Assembly: GCA_963762735.1 (NCBI GenBank)
Contig: CAVXMG010000025.1
Location: 248,001-312,000, forward strand
DNA from: DASXKD01 sp963762735
GTDB lineage: Bacteria > Actinomycetota > Actinomycetes > Streptosporangiales > Streptosporangiaceae
DNA length: 64,000 nucleotides
Direction: 5' to 3'
Numbering within the stretch: the first letter of the stretch is position 1; the number at the start of each line of letters is the position of its first letter. Below are positions 26,163-39,998 of this stretch, piece after piece. The translations under genes and the position numbers were made by a program. The notes beneath the pieces were generated by a model, which did not search any database, was not told the DNA's origin, and worked only from the letters and a program-made list of their open reading frames with translations.

Positions 26163-26581
26163 CACGCCTCCACCCCCTCGCGGGTGACGAATCTGCACTT
26201 CATCGGAAGTTTGTGCATGGCCCGGCGGAGTGCCTCCCTGGCAACCGGCTCGGCCACGCCGGACAGCTCGAACATGACCCGCCCCGGCTTGACGTTGGCC
26301 ACCCACCACTCCGGCGAGCCCTTGCCCGAGCCCATCCGGGTCTCGGCGGGCTTCTTGGTCAGCGGGCGGTCCGGGTAGATGTTGATCCACACCTTCCCGC
26401 CACGGCGGATGTGCCTGGTCATCGCGATACGGGCGGCCTCGATCTGGCGGTTCGTCACGTAGGCGTGTTCCAGCGCTTGGATGCCGTACTCGCCGAACGC
26501 CACGCTGGTGCCGCCGGTGGCCTTGCCGTGCCGGTCCGGCCGGTGCTGCTTGCGGTGCGCGATCCTGCGCGGGATGAGCAT
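26162..26581 (-). CDS. rplP: Large ribosomal subunit protein uL16
   Basis: 50S protein near the A-site tRNA and peptidyl transferase centre, 139 aa: MLIPRRIAHRKQHRPDRHGK, SVAFGEYGIQALEHAYVTNR, RIAMTRHIRRGGKVWINIYP and RMGSGKGSPEWWVANVKPGR. Confidence 0.96.
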   Translation of the reverse strand: MLIPRRIAHRKQHRPDRHGKATGGTSVAFGEYGIQALEHAYVTNRQIEAARIAMTRHIRRGGKVWINIYPDRPLTKKPAETRMGSGKGSPEWWVANVKPGRVMFELSGVAEPVAREALRRAMHKLPMKCRFVTREGVEA

Positions 26582-26584
26582 TCC

Positions 26585-27405
<821 letters not shown>

Positions 27406-27406
<1 letters not shown>

Positions 27407-27771
27407 TAGCGGGTCCCTCCTCGGCCGTTCGGTGCACTGTTCTCGTCGGAGACGATGACGGTGATATGGCTGGTCCGCTTGAGGATCCGGTAGCCGCGGC
27501 CCTGGGCGCGCGGCCGGAACCGCTTGAGCGTGGGCCCCTCGTCCACCCAGGCCCTGCTGATCACGAGGCCACCGGCATCCGGGCCGCCGGCCTGGCCCGC
27601 GTTCGCGACGGCGCTCGCCAGCACCTTGCGCACCGGCGCGCTCGCCGCCTGGGGCGCGAACGAGAGCACGGCCTGCGCCTCCTCGGCGGGCATGCCGCGG
27701 ATCATGTCCACGACCCGGCGGGCCTTGCGCGGCGTCACGCGGACGTACCGCGCCTTCGCCCTAGCCTCCAT
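27406..27771 (-). CDS. rplV: Large ribosomal subunit protein uL22
   Basis: Its beta-hairpin lines the 50S exit tunnel (macrolide-relevant region). ATG 27771 gives 121 aa: MEARAKARYVRVTPRKARRV, DMIRGMPAEEAQAVLSF, and the hairpin GPTLKRFRPRAQGRGYRILK. A longer reading to 27873 lacks conservation. Confidence 0.95.
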
Positions 27772-27805
27772 CGCTTCTTCTCCAGTCTTTGTCCGGGCAG
27801 GCGGG

Positions 27806-28084
27806 TTAGCGCCGGCTCCGGCGGTCATCCCTAACATGGCTGCGGAACGTGCGGGTGGGGGCGAACTCCCCAAGCTTGTGGCCGACCATCGCCTCGGTGA
27901 TGAACACCGGGACGTGCTTGCGGCCGTCGTGCACCGCGATCGTGTGGCCCAGCATCGCCGGGACGATCATGGAACGGCGCGACCACGTCTTGATGACGTT
28001 CCGCGTCCCCTTGTCGTTCTGGCCGTCCACCTTCTTGATCAGGTGGTCGTCCACAAAGGGGCCCTTCTTCAGGCTACGAGGCAT
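27806..28084 (-). CDS. rpsS: Small ribosomal subunit protein uS19
   Basis: 30S head protein contacting the A-site region, 92 aa: MPRSLKKGPFVDDHLIKKVD, TWSRRSMIVPAMLGHTIAVH, VGHKLGEFAPTRTFRSH. Lies 12 bp after rplB. Confidence 0.96.
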   Translation of the reverse strand: MPRSLKKGPFVDDHLIKKVDGQNDKGTRNVIKTWSRRSMIVPAMLGHTIAVHDGRKHVPVFITEAMVGHKLGEFAPTRTFRSHVRDDRRSRR

Positions 28085-28096
28085 TATCGGGTGCTC

Positions 28097-28930
28097 CTAC
28101 CGCTTCTTCTTGCTGCGCCTGCGGATGATCATCCGGTCGCTTGGCTTGTGATCGGCCCGGGTCCGGCCCTCCGGCTTGCCCCACGGGCTGACCGGGTGGC
28201 GCCCGCCGGAGCTCTTGCCTTCACCGCCGCCCAGCGGGTGGTCGACCGGGTTCATGGCCACGCCGCGCACCGAGGGACGCTTGCCCTTCCACCGGTTGCG
28301 GCCTGCCTTGCCGAGCTTGATGTTGCCCTGCTCGGAGTTGCCGACCTCACCTACGGTGGCGCGGCAACTCGCGTCCACCCGCCGGATCTCGCCCGAGGGC
28401 ATCCGGAGCTGGGCGTACCCGCCCTCCTTGGCCAGTAGCTGCACGCTGGCCCCGGCCGACCGGGCGATCTTGGCGCCGCCGCCGGGCCGAAGCTCGATGG
28501 CGTGCACCATGGTGCCGGTGGGGATGTTGCGCAGCGGCAGGCAGTTCCCCGGGCGGATGTCGGCGCCTGGGCCGTTCTCCACCTGGTCCCCCTGCCGCAG
28601 GCCCTGCGGGCACAGGATGTAGCGCTTCTCGCCGTCGGCGTAGTGCAGCAGCGCGATCCGCGACGTGCGGTTCGGGTCGTACTCCACGTGCGCCACCTTG
28701 GCGGGCACGCCGTCCTTGTCCGCCCGGCGGAAGTCGATCAGCCGGTACGCGCGCTTGTGGCCGCCGCCCTGATGCCGCGCCGTGATCCGGCCGTGCACGT
28801 TCCGCCCGCCCCGGGAGTGCAGCGGGCGGACCAGGGCCTTCTCAGGCTCGCCGCGGGTGATCTCGGCGAAGTCCGGGCCGCTCGCGCCCCGCCTGCCCGG
28901 GGTGGTCGGCTTGTACTTGCGGATGGCCAT
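28097..28930 (-). CDS. rplB: Large ribosomal subunit protein uL2
   Basis: 50S protein needed for subunit association and peptidyl transfer, 277 aa. Motifs: GRNVHGRITARHQGGGHKRA, YDPNRTSRIALLHYADGEKR, and the signature RGVAMNPVDHPLGGGEGKSS that contains the functionally important His. Confidence 0.97.
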   Translation of the reverse strand: MAIRKYKPTTPGRRGASGPDFAEITRGEPEKALVRPLHSRGGRNVHGRITARHQGGGHKRAYRLIDFRRADKDGVPAKVAHVEYDPNRTSRIALLHYADGEKRYILCPQGLRQGDQVENGPGADIRPGNCLPLRNIPTGTMVHAIELRPGGGAKIARSAGASVQLLAKEGGYAQLRMPSGEIRRVDASCRATVGEVGNSEQGNIKLGKAGRNRWKGKRPSVRGVAMNPVDHPLGGGEGKSSGGRHPVSPWGKPEGRTRADHKPSDRMIIRRRSKKKR

Positions 28931-28962
28931 GTCTGCTCAAGCTCCTGTCAGTGTTCCGCGGC

Positions 28963-29265
28963 CTAGCTGACCGGCCCGCCGAAGACGTCGATCCGCTCGC
29001 CTGAGGCCAGCGTCACGATGGCGCGCTTGGTGTCCGGGCGCCTGCCCCAGCCGTACCGGGTGCGACGGCGCTTGCCCGGCCGGTTGATGGTGTTGACCCC
29101 GGTCACCTTGACGTGGAAGACCTGCTCCACCGCCTGCCTGATCTGCGTCTTGTTGGCGTCCGGCGCGACCAGGAAGGTGTACTTGCCGTCGTCCACGAGC
29201 CGGTAGCTCTTCTCCGAGATCACCGGCTTGAGCAGGACGTCCCGCGGATCCGCGATCTTGCTCAT
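28963..29265 (-). CDS. rplW: Large ribosomal subunit protein uL23
   Basis: 50S tunnel-exit protein that docks trigger factor and SRP, 100 aa: DVLLKPVISEKSYRLVDDGK, YTFLVAPDANKTQIRQAVEQ, VNTINRPGKRRRTRYGWGRR. ATG overlaps the rplD stop by 4 nt. Confidence 0.95.
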   Translation of the reverse strand: MSKIADPRDVLLKPVISEKSYRLVDDGKYTFLVAPDANKTQIRQAVEQVFHVKVTGVNTINRPGKRRRTRYGWGRRPDTKRAIVTLASGERIDVFGGPVS

Positions 29266-30266
29266 TCCTGCTCCTCCTTGGCCGCGGCGGGCTCGTCGCC
29301 TTCCCCGGCGGCAGCCTTGGGCTTGGCGGCCCTGGCCGGCTTGGCCGCGGGCTCCTCGCCGTCCCCGGCGGCAGCCTTGGGCTTGGCCGCCCTGGCCGGC
29401 TTGGCCGCGGGCTCCTCGCCGTCCCCGGCGGCAGCCTTGGGCTTGGCGGCCCTGGCCGGCTTGGCCGCGGGCTCCTCGCCGTCCCCGGCGGCAGCCTTGG
29501 GCTTGGCGGCCCTGGCCGGCTTGGCCGCAGGCTCCTCGCCGTCCCCGGCGGCTTCGGCGGCGGCCTTGGGCTTGGCCGCCTTCTCCGTCTTGGCGGGCTT
29601 GTCCACCGTCACCAGCTCGCCGCCGCCCGTGCGGGCCACGAACTCGGCCAGCGCGGCCTGGGTGAACACGACATGGTCGCTAGCCAGCACGTCATAGGTG
29701 TTGAGCTGGCCGGAGGCGAGCACCCGTACCCGCTCGATGTTCCGCAGGCTCTTCTGGGTCACCGCGTCGGCGGCGCTTACCACCACGAGCACCGGCCTGA
29801 GCAGCCGCGCCCCGGTCACGCCCACCGCGGTGCGCAGCACCGTCAGGGCTTCCTTGGTGCTCGGCTCGTCGCCCTCGACGAACGCGCTGACCACCGCGAG
29901 ACGGCCATGGCTGGTCCGGTCGGACAGCGCGCCGTGCAGCGCGGCGGCCTTCATCTTCTTGGGCGTGCGCTGAGCGTACGAGCGCGGCACGGGACCGTGC
30001 ACGACGCCGCCGCCGGCGTACTGCGGCGCGCGCAGCGAGCCCTGCCTGGCCCGCCCGGTGCCCTTCTGCCGGTACGGCTTCTTGCCGCCGCCGCGGACCT
30101 CGCCCCGCGTCTTGGTGGAGTGCGTGCCCTGCCGGGCCGCCGCCTCCTGCGCCACCACGACCTGGTGCATGAGCGGGATGTTCACCTTGGCGGCGAAGAT
30201 CTCACCGGGCAGCTCGACATCCGCCCCGGCCTTGCCGGACGGCGTTACAACACTGACCGTGGTCAC
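29262..30266 (-). CDS. rplD: Large ribosomal subunit protein uL4 with a 20-residue tandem-repeat C-terminal extension
   Basis: 50S assembly protein whose loop lines the exit tunnel. GTG 30266 overlaps the rplC stop (GTGA), giving 334 aa. Residues 1 to about 215 are ordinary L4: MHQVVVAQEAAARQGTHSTK, GEVRGGGKKPYRQKGTGRAR and GSLRAPQYAGGGVVHGP in the tunnel loop. The remaining 115 or so residues are repeats of GDGEEPAAKPARAAKPKAAA, roughly four copies, a Lys/Pro/Ala-rich sequence like histone-H1-type tails. Standard L4 ends near residue 205-220, so the extension is unusual. It ends in GDEPAAAKEEQE. Confidence 0.95.
   Translation of the reverse strand: MTTVSVVTPSGKAGADVELPGEIFAAKVNIPLMHQVVVAQEAAARQGTHSTKTRGEVRGGGKKPYRQKGTGRARQGSLRAPQYAGGGVVHGPVPRSYAQRTPKKMKAAALHGALSDRTSHGRLAVVSAFVEGDEPSTKEALTVLRTAVGVTGARLLRPVLVVVSAADAVTQKSLRNIERVRVLASGQLNTYDVLASDHVVFTQAALAEFVARTGGGELVTVDKPAKTEKAAKPKAAAEAAGDGEEPAAKPARAAKPKAAAGDGEEPAAKPARAAKPKAAAGDGEEPAAKPARAAKPKAAAGDGEEPAAKPARAAKPKAAAGEGDEPAAAKEEQE
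29281..29555 (-). repeat. 60-bp tandem repeat in the 3' part of rplD, about 4.5 copies
   Basis: Units begin at 29281 (degenerate), 29341, 29401, 29461 and 29521 (partial). The units at 29341, 29401 and 29461 are nearly identical, differing by one or two bases. The 60-bp length keeps the frame and encodes 20 residues per unit. Confidence 0.95.
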
Positions 30267-30925
30267 TTCGCCTCCCTCTCCGCGAGCTGCTTGGCTGCGC
30301 TGCGGACCAGGACCAGGCCGCCCTTGGGCCCGGGAACCGCGCCCTTGATCAGCAGCAGCCCGCGCTCGGCGTCCACCGCGTGCACGGTGAGCCGGGGCGT
30401 GGTGGTCCGGGCGTTGCCCATCCGGCCCGCCATCTTCAGGCCCTTGAACACCCGCCCGGGCGTGGCGCACCCACCGATCGATCCTGGCGACCGGTGCTTG
30501 CGCTGGGTGCCGTGGGAGGCACCCAGGCCCTTGAAGCCATACCGCTTCATCACGCCCGCCGTGCCCTTGCCCTTGCTGCGCCCGGTCACGTCGACCAGGT
30601 CGCCCGCGCCGAACGTCTCGGCCGTGAGCTCCTGGCCGAGCGTGTACTGGTCGGCGTCGTCGGTGCGCAGCTCGACCAGATAGCGGCGCGGTGTGACGCC
30701 GGCCTTGGCGAAGTGTCCCGCTCGCGGCTTGGTCACCCGCCTGGGGTCGATCTCCCCGTACCCCAGCTGGACGGCTGCGTAGCCGTCCTGGGGCGCGGTG
30801 CGCACGGCGGTCACGACACAGGGGCCGGCCGCCACCACGGTGACGGGTACGACCTTCCCCTGGTCGTTGAAGACCTGCGTCATGCCGAGCTTGGTGCCCA
30901 GCACGCCCTTGAGTTGCTTGGCCAT
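30263..30925 (-). CDS. rplC: Large ribosomal subunit protein uL3
   Basis: Early-assembly 50S protein reaching the peptidyl transferase centre, 220 aa: GVLGTKLGMTQVFNDQGKVV, and the loop AGVMKRYGFKGLGASHGTQR / KHRSPGSIGGCATPGRVFKG that contains the signature. Follows rpsJ by 15 bp. Confidence 0.96.
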   Translation of the reverse strand: MAKQLKGVLGTKLGMTQVFNDQGKVVPVTVVAAGPCVVTAVRTAPQDGYAAVQLGYGEIDPRRVTKPRAGHFAKAGVTPRRYLVELRTDDADQYTLGQELTAETFGAGDLVDVTGRSKGKGTAGVMKRYGFKGLGASHGTQRKHRSPGSIGGCATPGRVFKGLKMAGRMGNARTTTPRLTVHAVDAERGLLLIKGAVPGPKGGLVLVRSAAKQLAEREAK

Positions 30926-30940
30926 GTCGATCGGGTCCCT

Positions 30941-31249
30941 CTACAGCTTGATCTCGATGTCGACGCCGGCCGGCAGGTCGAGCCGCATCAGCGAGTCGAC
31001 CGTCTTTGGCGTGGGATCGATGATGTCGATCAGGCGCTTGTGCGTGCGCATCTCGAAGTGCTCGCGCGAGTCCTTGTACTTGTGCGGCGACCTGATGACG
31101 CAGTACACGTTCTTCTCCGTGGGCAGCGGCACCGGCCCGGCCACCCGCGCGCCGGTACGGGTGACCGTGTCCACGATCTTCCGCGCCGAGCTGTCGATGA
31201 CCTCGTGGTCATACGCCTTGAGCCGGATGCGGATCTTCTGTCCCGCCAT
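30941..31249 (-). CDS. rpsJ: Small ribosomal subunit protein uS10
   Basis: 30S head protein; in other bacteria it also pairs with NusB in antitermination. 102 aa: MAGQKIRIRLKAYDHEVIDS, VAGPVPLPTEKNVYCVIRSP, and HFEMRTHKRLIDIIDPTPKT. First gene of the S10 operon. No clear promoter is visible in the 48 bp between it and the hairpin that follows tuf. Confidence 0.96.
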   Translation of the reverse strand: MAGQKIRIRLKAYDHEVIDSSARKIVDTVTRTGARVAGPVPLPTEKNVYCVIRSPHKYKDSREHFEMRTHKRLIDIIDPTPKTVDSLMRLDLPAGVDIEIKL

Positions 31250-31297
31250 GTGGCCTCGTTGTCCTTCGCCTCGTGTGCTGCCCGCTGCTGTCTCGTT

Positions 31298-31366
31298 GTC
31301 CGGAGGACCCGGCGGTCCCGGCAGTCGTCTCGTGCGACTGCCGGGATTCCGCCGAGGTCTCCGGAC
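31298..31366 (-). terminator. Large hairpin terminator after tuf
   Basis: The inner stem CCCGGCAGTCG / CGACTGCCGGG (31317-31327, 31335-31345) is perfect over 11 bp with a 7-nt loop. Outer arms 31298-31315 and 31349-31366 (GTCCGGAG... / ...CTCCGGAC) extend it. It begins 9 bp after the tuf stop and separates the str and S10 operons. There is no T-tract, as is common in actinobacteria. Confidence 0.75.
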
Positions 31367-31375
31367 CTCTAGGTG

Positions 31376-32569
<1,194 letters not shown>

Positions 32570-32589
32570 TGAAATCTCCTCGTTGTTCT

Positions 32590-32605
32590 CCCCCCGCCGG
32601 GGGGG
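32590..32605 (-). other. GC hairpin in the fusA-tuf spacer
   Basis: CCCCCC and GGGGGG flank a 3-4 nt loop just upstream of the tuf ribosome-binding site. It may modulate transcript processing or readthrough between fusA and tuf. Confidence 0.35.
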
Positions 32606-32650
32606 CCAGGCTCCCTGCCGGGGGCCTTGCTCCTGACGTTGTGTGAGTAG

Positions 32651-34748
32651 TTACTCGCCTCGAGCCTTCGCGATGATCTCCTTGGCGATATTCGGCGGCA
32701 CCTCGACATAAGAGTCGAACTGCATCGTGTAGTCCGCCCGGCCTTGCGTCCTGCTGCGCAGGTCGCCGACGTAGCCAAACATCTCCGACAGCGGCACGTG
32801 CGCCCGGACGACCCGGACCCCGGACTGCTCCTCCATCGCCTGGATCTGGCCACGGCGGCTGTTCAGGTCACCGATGACCTCGCCCATGTACTCGTCGGGA
32901 GTCCGGACCTCGACCGACATCACCGGCTCGAGGAGCACGGGGTCGGCGCGCGCTGCCGCCTTCTTGAAGGCCATCGAGCCGGCGATCTTGAAGGCGAGCT
33001 CGGAGGAGTCCACCTCGTGGTAGGCGCCGTCGGTGAGGGTGACGCGCACGTCCACGATCGGGTAGCCGGCCAGCACGCCGAACTCAGCGGCTTCCTGGCA
33101 GCCAGCGTCCACCGACGGGATGTACTCGCGCGGGATCCGGCCACCGTGGATCTTGTTCTCGAACTCGTAGCCGCCGCCGTCGCCGCCGGTCGGCCCCAGG
33201 TTGATCGTGACCTTGGCGTACTGGCCGGCCCCGCCGGTCTGCTTGCGGTGGGTGTACTCGACCTTCTCCGCCAGGCGCCGGACCGTCTCCCGGTAGGCGA
33301 CCTGCGGGCGGCCGATGTTGGCCTCTACCCGGAACTCGCGCTTCATCCGCTCGACGAGCACCTCAAGGTGCAGTTCGCCCATCCCGGAGATGATGGTCTG
33401 GCCGGTCTCCTCGTCGGTGCGGACCTGGAAGGTCGGGTCCTCCTCGGCGAGCCGCTGGATAGCGGTGCCCAGCTTGTCCTGGTCCGCCTTGGTCTTCGGC
33501 TCGATCGCGACGTTGATGACCGGCGCGGGGAACGTCATCGACTCCAGGATGACCGGGTCGGACTGGGCGCAGAGGGTGTCACCGGTGGAGGTGTTCTTCA
33601 GCCCCATCACGGCCACGATCTGCCCAGCGACCGCCGCACGGCCGCTCCTCACGCTTGTTCGCGTGCATCTGGTAGATCTTGCCGATCCGCTCCTTGCGGT
33701 CCTTGGTGGAGTTCAGCACCGCGGTGCCGGACTCCAGGGTGCCCGAGTAGATGCGGATGTAGGTCAGCTTGCCCAGGTGCTGGTCGGACATGATCTTGAA
33801 GGCGAGCGCCGCGAACGGCTCGGCCGGGTCGGGGTGCCGCTCGATCACCACGGACTCGTCGCCGACCTTGTGGCCCGCGACCGCGGGGATGTCCACCGGG
33901 CTCGGCAGGTAGTCCACGATCGCGTCGAGCATCGGCTGGACGCCCTTGTTCTTGAACGCGCTGCCGCACAGCACCGGGGTGACCCCGCTGGCGATGGTGG
34001 CCCGCCGGATCGCCGCCACGAGCTGCTCCTCGCCGGGCTCGGCGCCCTCGAGGTACAGCTCCATCATTTCCTCGTCGTTCTCGGAGATCGTCTCGATCAT
34101 CCGGTCCCGCCATTCGCGCGCCGCCTCGAGGTGGTCGTGCGGGATGGCGACGTTGTCGTACTGGTCGCCCTTGCCCTCGGTCTGCCACAGCAGGGCACGC
34201 ATCCGGACCAGGTCGATGACGCCGCGGAAGTCGGACTCGACCCCCCACGGCAGCTGGATCACCAGCGGGGTGGCGCCGAGCCGGTCGGAGATCATGTCCA
34301 CGCAGCGGTGGAACTCCGCGCCGACCCGGTCCATCTTGTTGACAAAGCAGATCCGCGGCACGCCGTACCTGTCGGCCTGCCGCCAGACGGTCTCGGACTG
34401 CGGCTCCACGCCCGCCACGCCGTCGAACACGGCCACGGCGCCGTCCAGCACCCGCAGCGACCGCTCCACCTCCACGGTGAAGTCCACGTGCCCGGGCGTG
34501 TCGATGATGTTGATCGTGTGATCGCGCCAGGCCGTGGTAGTCGCGGCCGAGGTGATGGTGATGCCGCGCTCCTGTTCCTGGTCCATCCAGTCCATGGTGG
34601 CCGCACCCTCATGGACTTCACCTAGCTTGTAGTTGATGCCGGTGTAGAACAGGATTCGCTCGGTGGTGGTCGTCTTGCCCGCGTCGATATGCGCCATGAT
34701 CCCGATGTTGCGGACCTTGGCGAGTTCCACGGCGGTCTGAGTGGCCAC
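32651..34748 (-). CDS. fusA: Elongation factor G, one frameshift
   Basis: Translocation GTPase, about 700 aa. Starts GTG 34748. The N-terminal part carries GIMAHIDAGKTTTTERILFY, DTPGHVDF and NKMDR. After IYQMHANKREER the frame slips near 33615-33650; the rest continues in the next frame as AAVAGQIVAVMGLKNTSTGD through domains III-V (GMGELHLEVLVERMKREF, RTQGRADYTMQFDSYVEVP). Removing one base from the CGGCGG stretch restores a single reading frame. EF-G is essential and this is the only copy seen, so a sequence error is more likely than a real mutation. Confidence 0.93.
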
Positions 34749-34834
34749 TTCTTTCGTTTCCTCGTTCTCTCGTTGATTCCGCCGCTAGGTCGTATAGCAG
34801 CGGTGGTGCCGCATGTCTGCGGCGCCGGGCCTTC

Positions 34835-35305
34835 TCACCAGCGGTAGTGGGCGAAGGCCTTGTTGGATTCAGCCATCTTGTGGGTGTCCTCGCGGCGCTT
34901 CACGCTCGCCCCGAGGCCGTTGCTCGCGTCGAGCAGCTCGTTCATGAGCCGCTCGGTCATCGTCTTCTCGCGGCGCTGCCGGGAGTAGGACACGATCCAG
35001 CGCAGCGCCAGGGTGGTGCTGCGGGAGGCGCGGACCTCGACCGGCACCTGGTAGGTGGCGCCACCGACCCGGCGGCTGCGGACCTCCAGGGTCGGCTTGA
35101 CGTTGTCCAGCGCGCGCTTGAGGGTGACCACCGGGTCGTTGCCCGTCTTGTCCTTGGCGCCCTCCAGCGCCCCGTACACGATCCGCTCGGCCAGGGAGCG
35201 CTTCCCGGCTCGCAGCACCTTGTTGACCAGTGCGGTCACCAGCGGTGAGCCGTAGACGGGGTCGGTGACAAGCTGCCTTCTGGTCGCGGGGCCCTTGCGC
35301 GGCAT
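34835..35305 (-). CDS. rpsG: Small ribosomal subunit protein uS7
   Basis: Nucleates the 30S head and touches the E-site tRNA. ATG 35305 gives 156 aa, the family length: MPRKGPATRRQLVTDPVYGS, NKVLRAGKRSLAERIVYGAL, VRSRRVGGATYQVPVEV, ending KAFAHYRW. Separated from rpsL by 1 bp. Confidence 0.97.
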   Translation of the reverse strand: MPRKGPATRRQLVTDPVYGSPLVTALVNKVLRAGKRSLAERIVYGALEGAKDKTGNDPVVTLKRALDNVKPTLEVRSRRVGGATYQVPVEVRASRSTTLALRWIVSYSRQRREKTMTERLMNELLDASNGLGASVKRREDTHKMAESNKAFAHYRW

Positions 35306-35306
35306 G

Positions 35307-35681
<375 letters not shown>

Positions 35682-36042
35682 CGCGTCTCCGTCTTCTTAA
35701 GGGCATCGTTGACGCCCGTGACCTGCTGGTTTCTGCACCTCTCCGACCCCCGTGGTCGGGCGTGTCGCGCTCGCCACGGCACACCGGCCCCAGCCAAGGC
35801 CGGTGATCAGAGAGGGTTTGGCCTCCGCGCGTGGCAGCTTGCTGATCCTGGCTTTGCAGCCAGGGAAGGCCGCCTGCTAACGCGCGTGCGCCCACGTACC
35901 GGGCACGATGAGTAAGGATACCCAAGGGCCAGGCAAGAGGCAAAGTGAACGGCTAAATGGACGACAGTTGCAACACGAGGACGCCACCGCCTATTCCGTG
36001 GGATAGCGGTCAGCGCTCGCTGTTTCGACCACCACGTGGCCG
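35682..36042. other. rpsL promoter and leader region
   Basis: Together with the rpoC terminator, this fills the 409-bp gap between rpoC and rpsL. It holds the rpsL promoter (35915-35943) and a leader of about 225 nt, with a small hairpin CACCGGCC / GGCCGGTG (35782-35805). No gene is seen. Confidence 0.55.
35915..35943 (-). promoter_or_regulatory. Promoter of the rpsL-rpsG-fusA-tuf operon
   Basis: Minus strand TTGCCT (35938-35943), 17 bp, TATCCT (35915-35920). The -10 and following bases (TATCCTTAC) are identical to the rplM promoter. Confidence 0.6.
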
Positions 36043-36074
36043 TGCGCCCCGGAGCCTCAGGGCTCCGGGGCGCA
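36043..36074 (-). terminator. Terminator of rpoBC
   Basis: TGCGCCCCGGAGCC and GGCTCCGGGGCGCA form a perfect 14-bp stem with TCAG loop, 16 bp after the rpoC stop. It separates rpoBC from the str operon. No T-tract. Confidence 0.8.
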
Positions 36075-36090
36075 GGGCCTACCGCGGGAG

Positions 36091-39966
<3,876 letters not shown>

Positions 39967-39998
39967 GTGTGTTATCCCCTGGGTAGTTCTTCGGTTCT

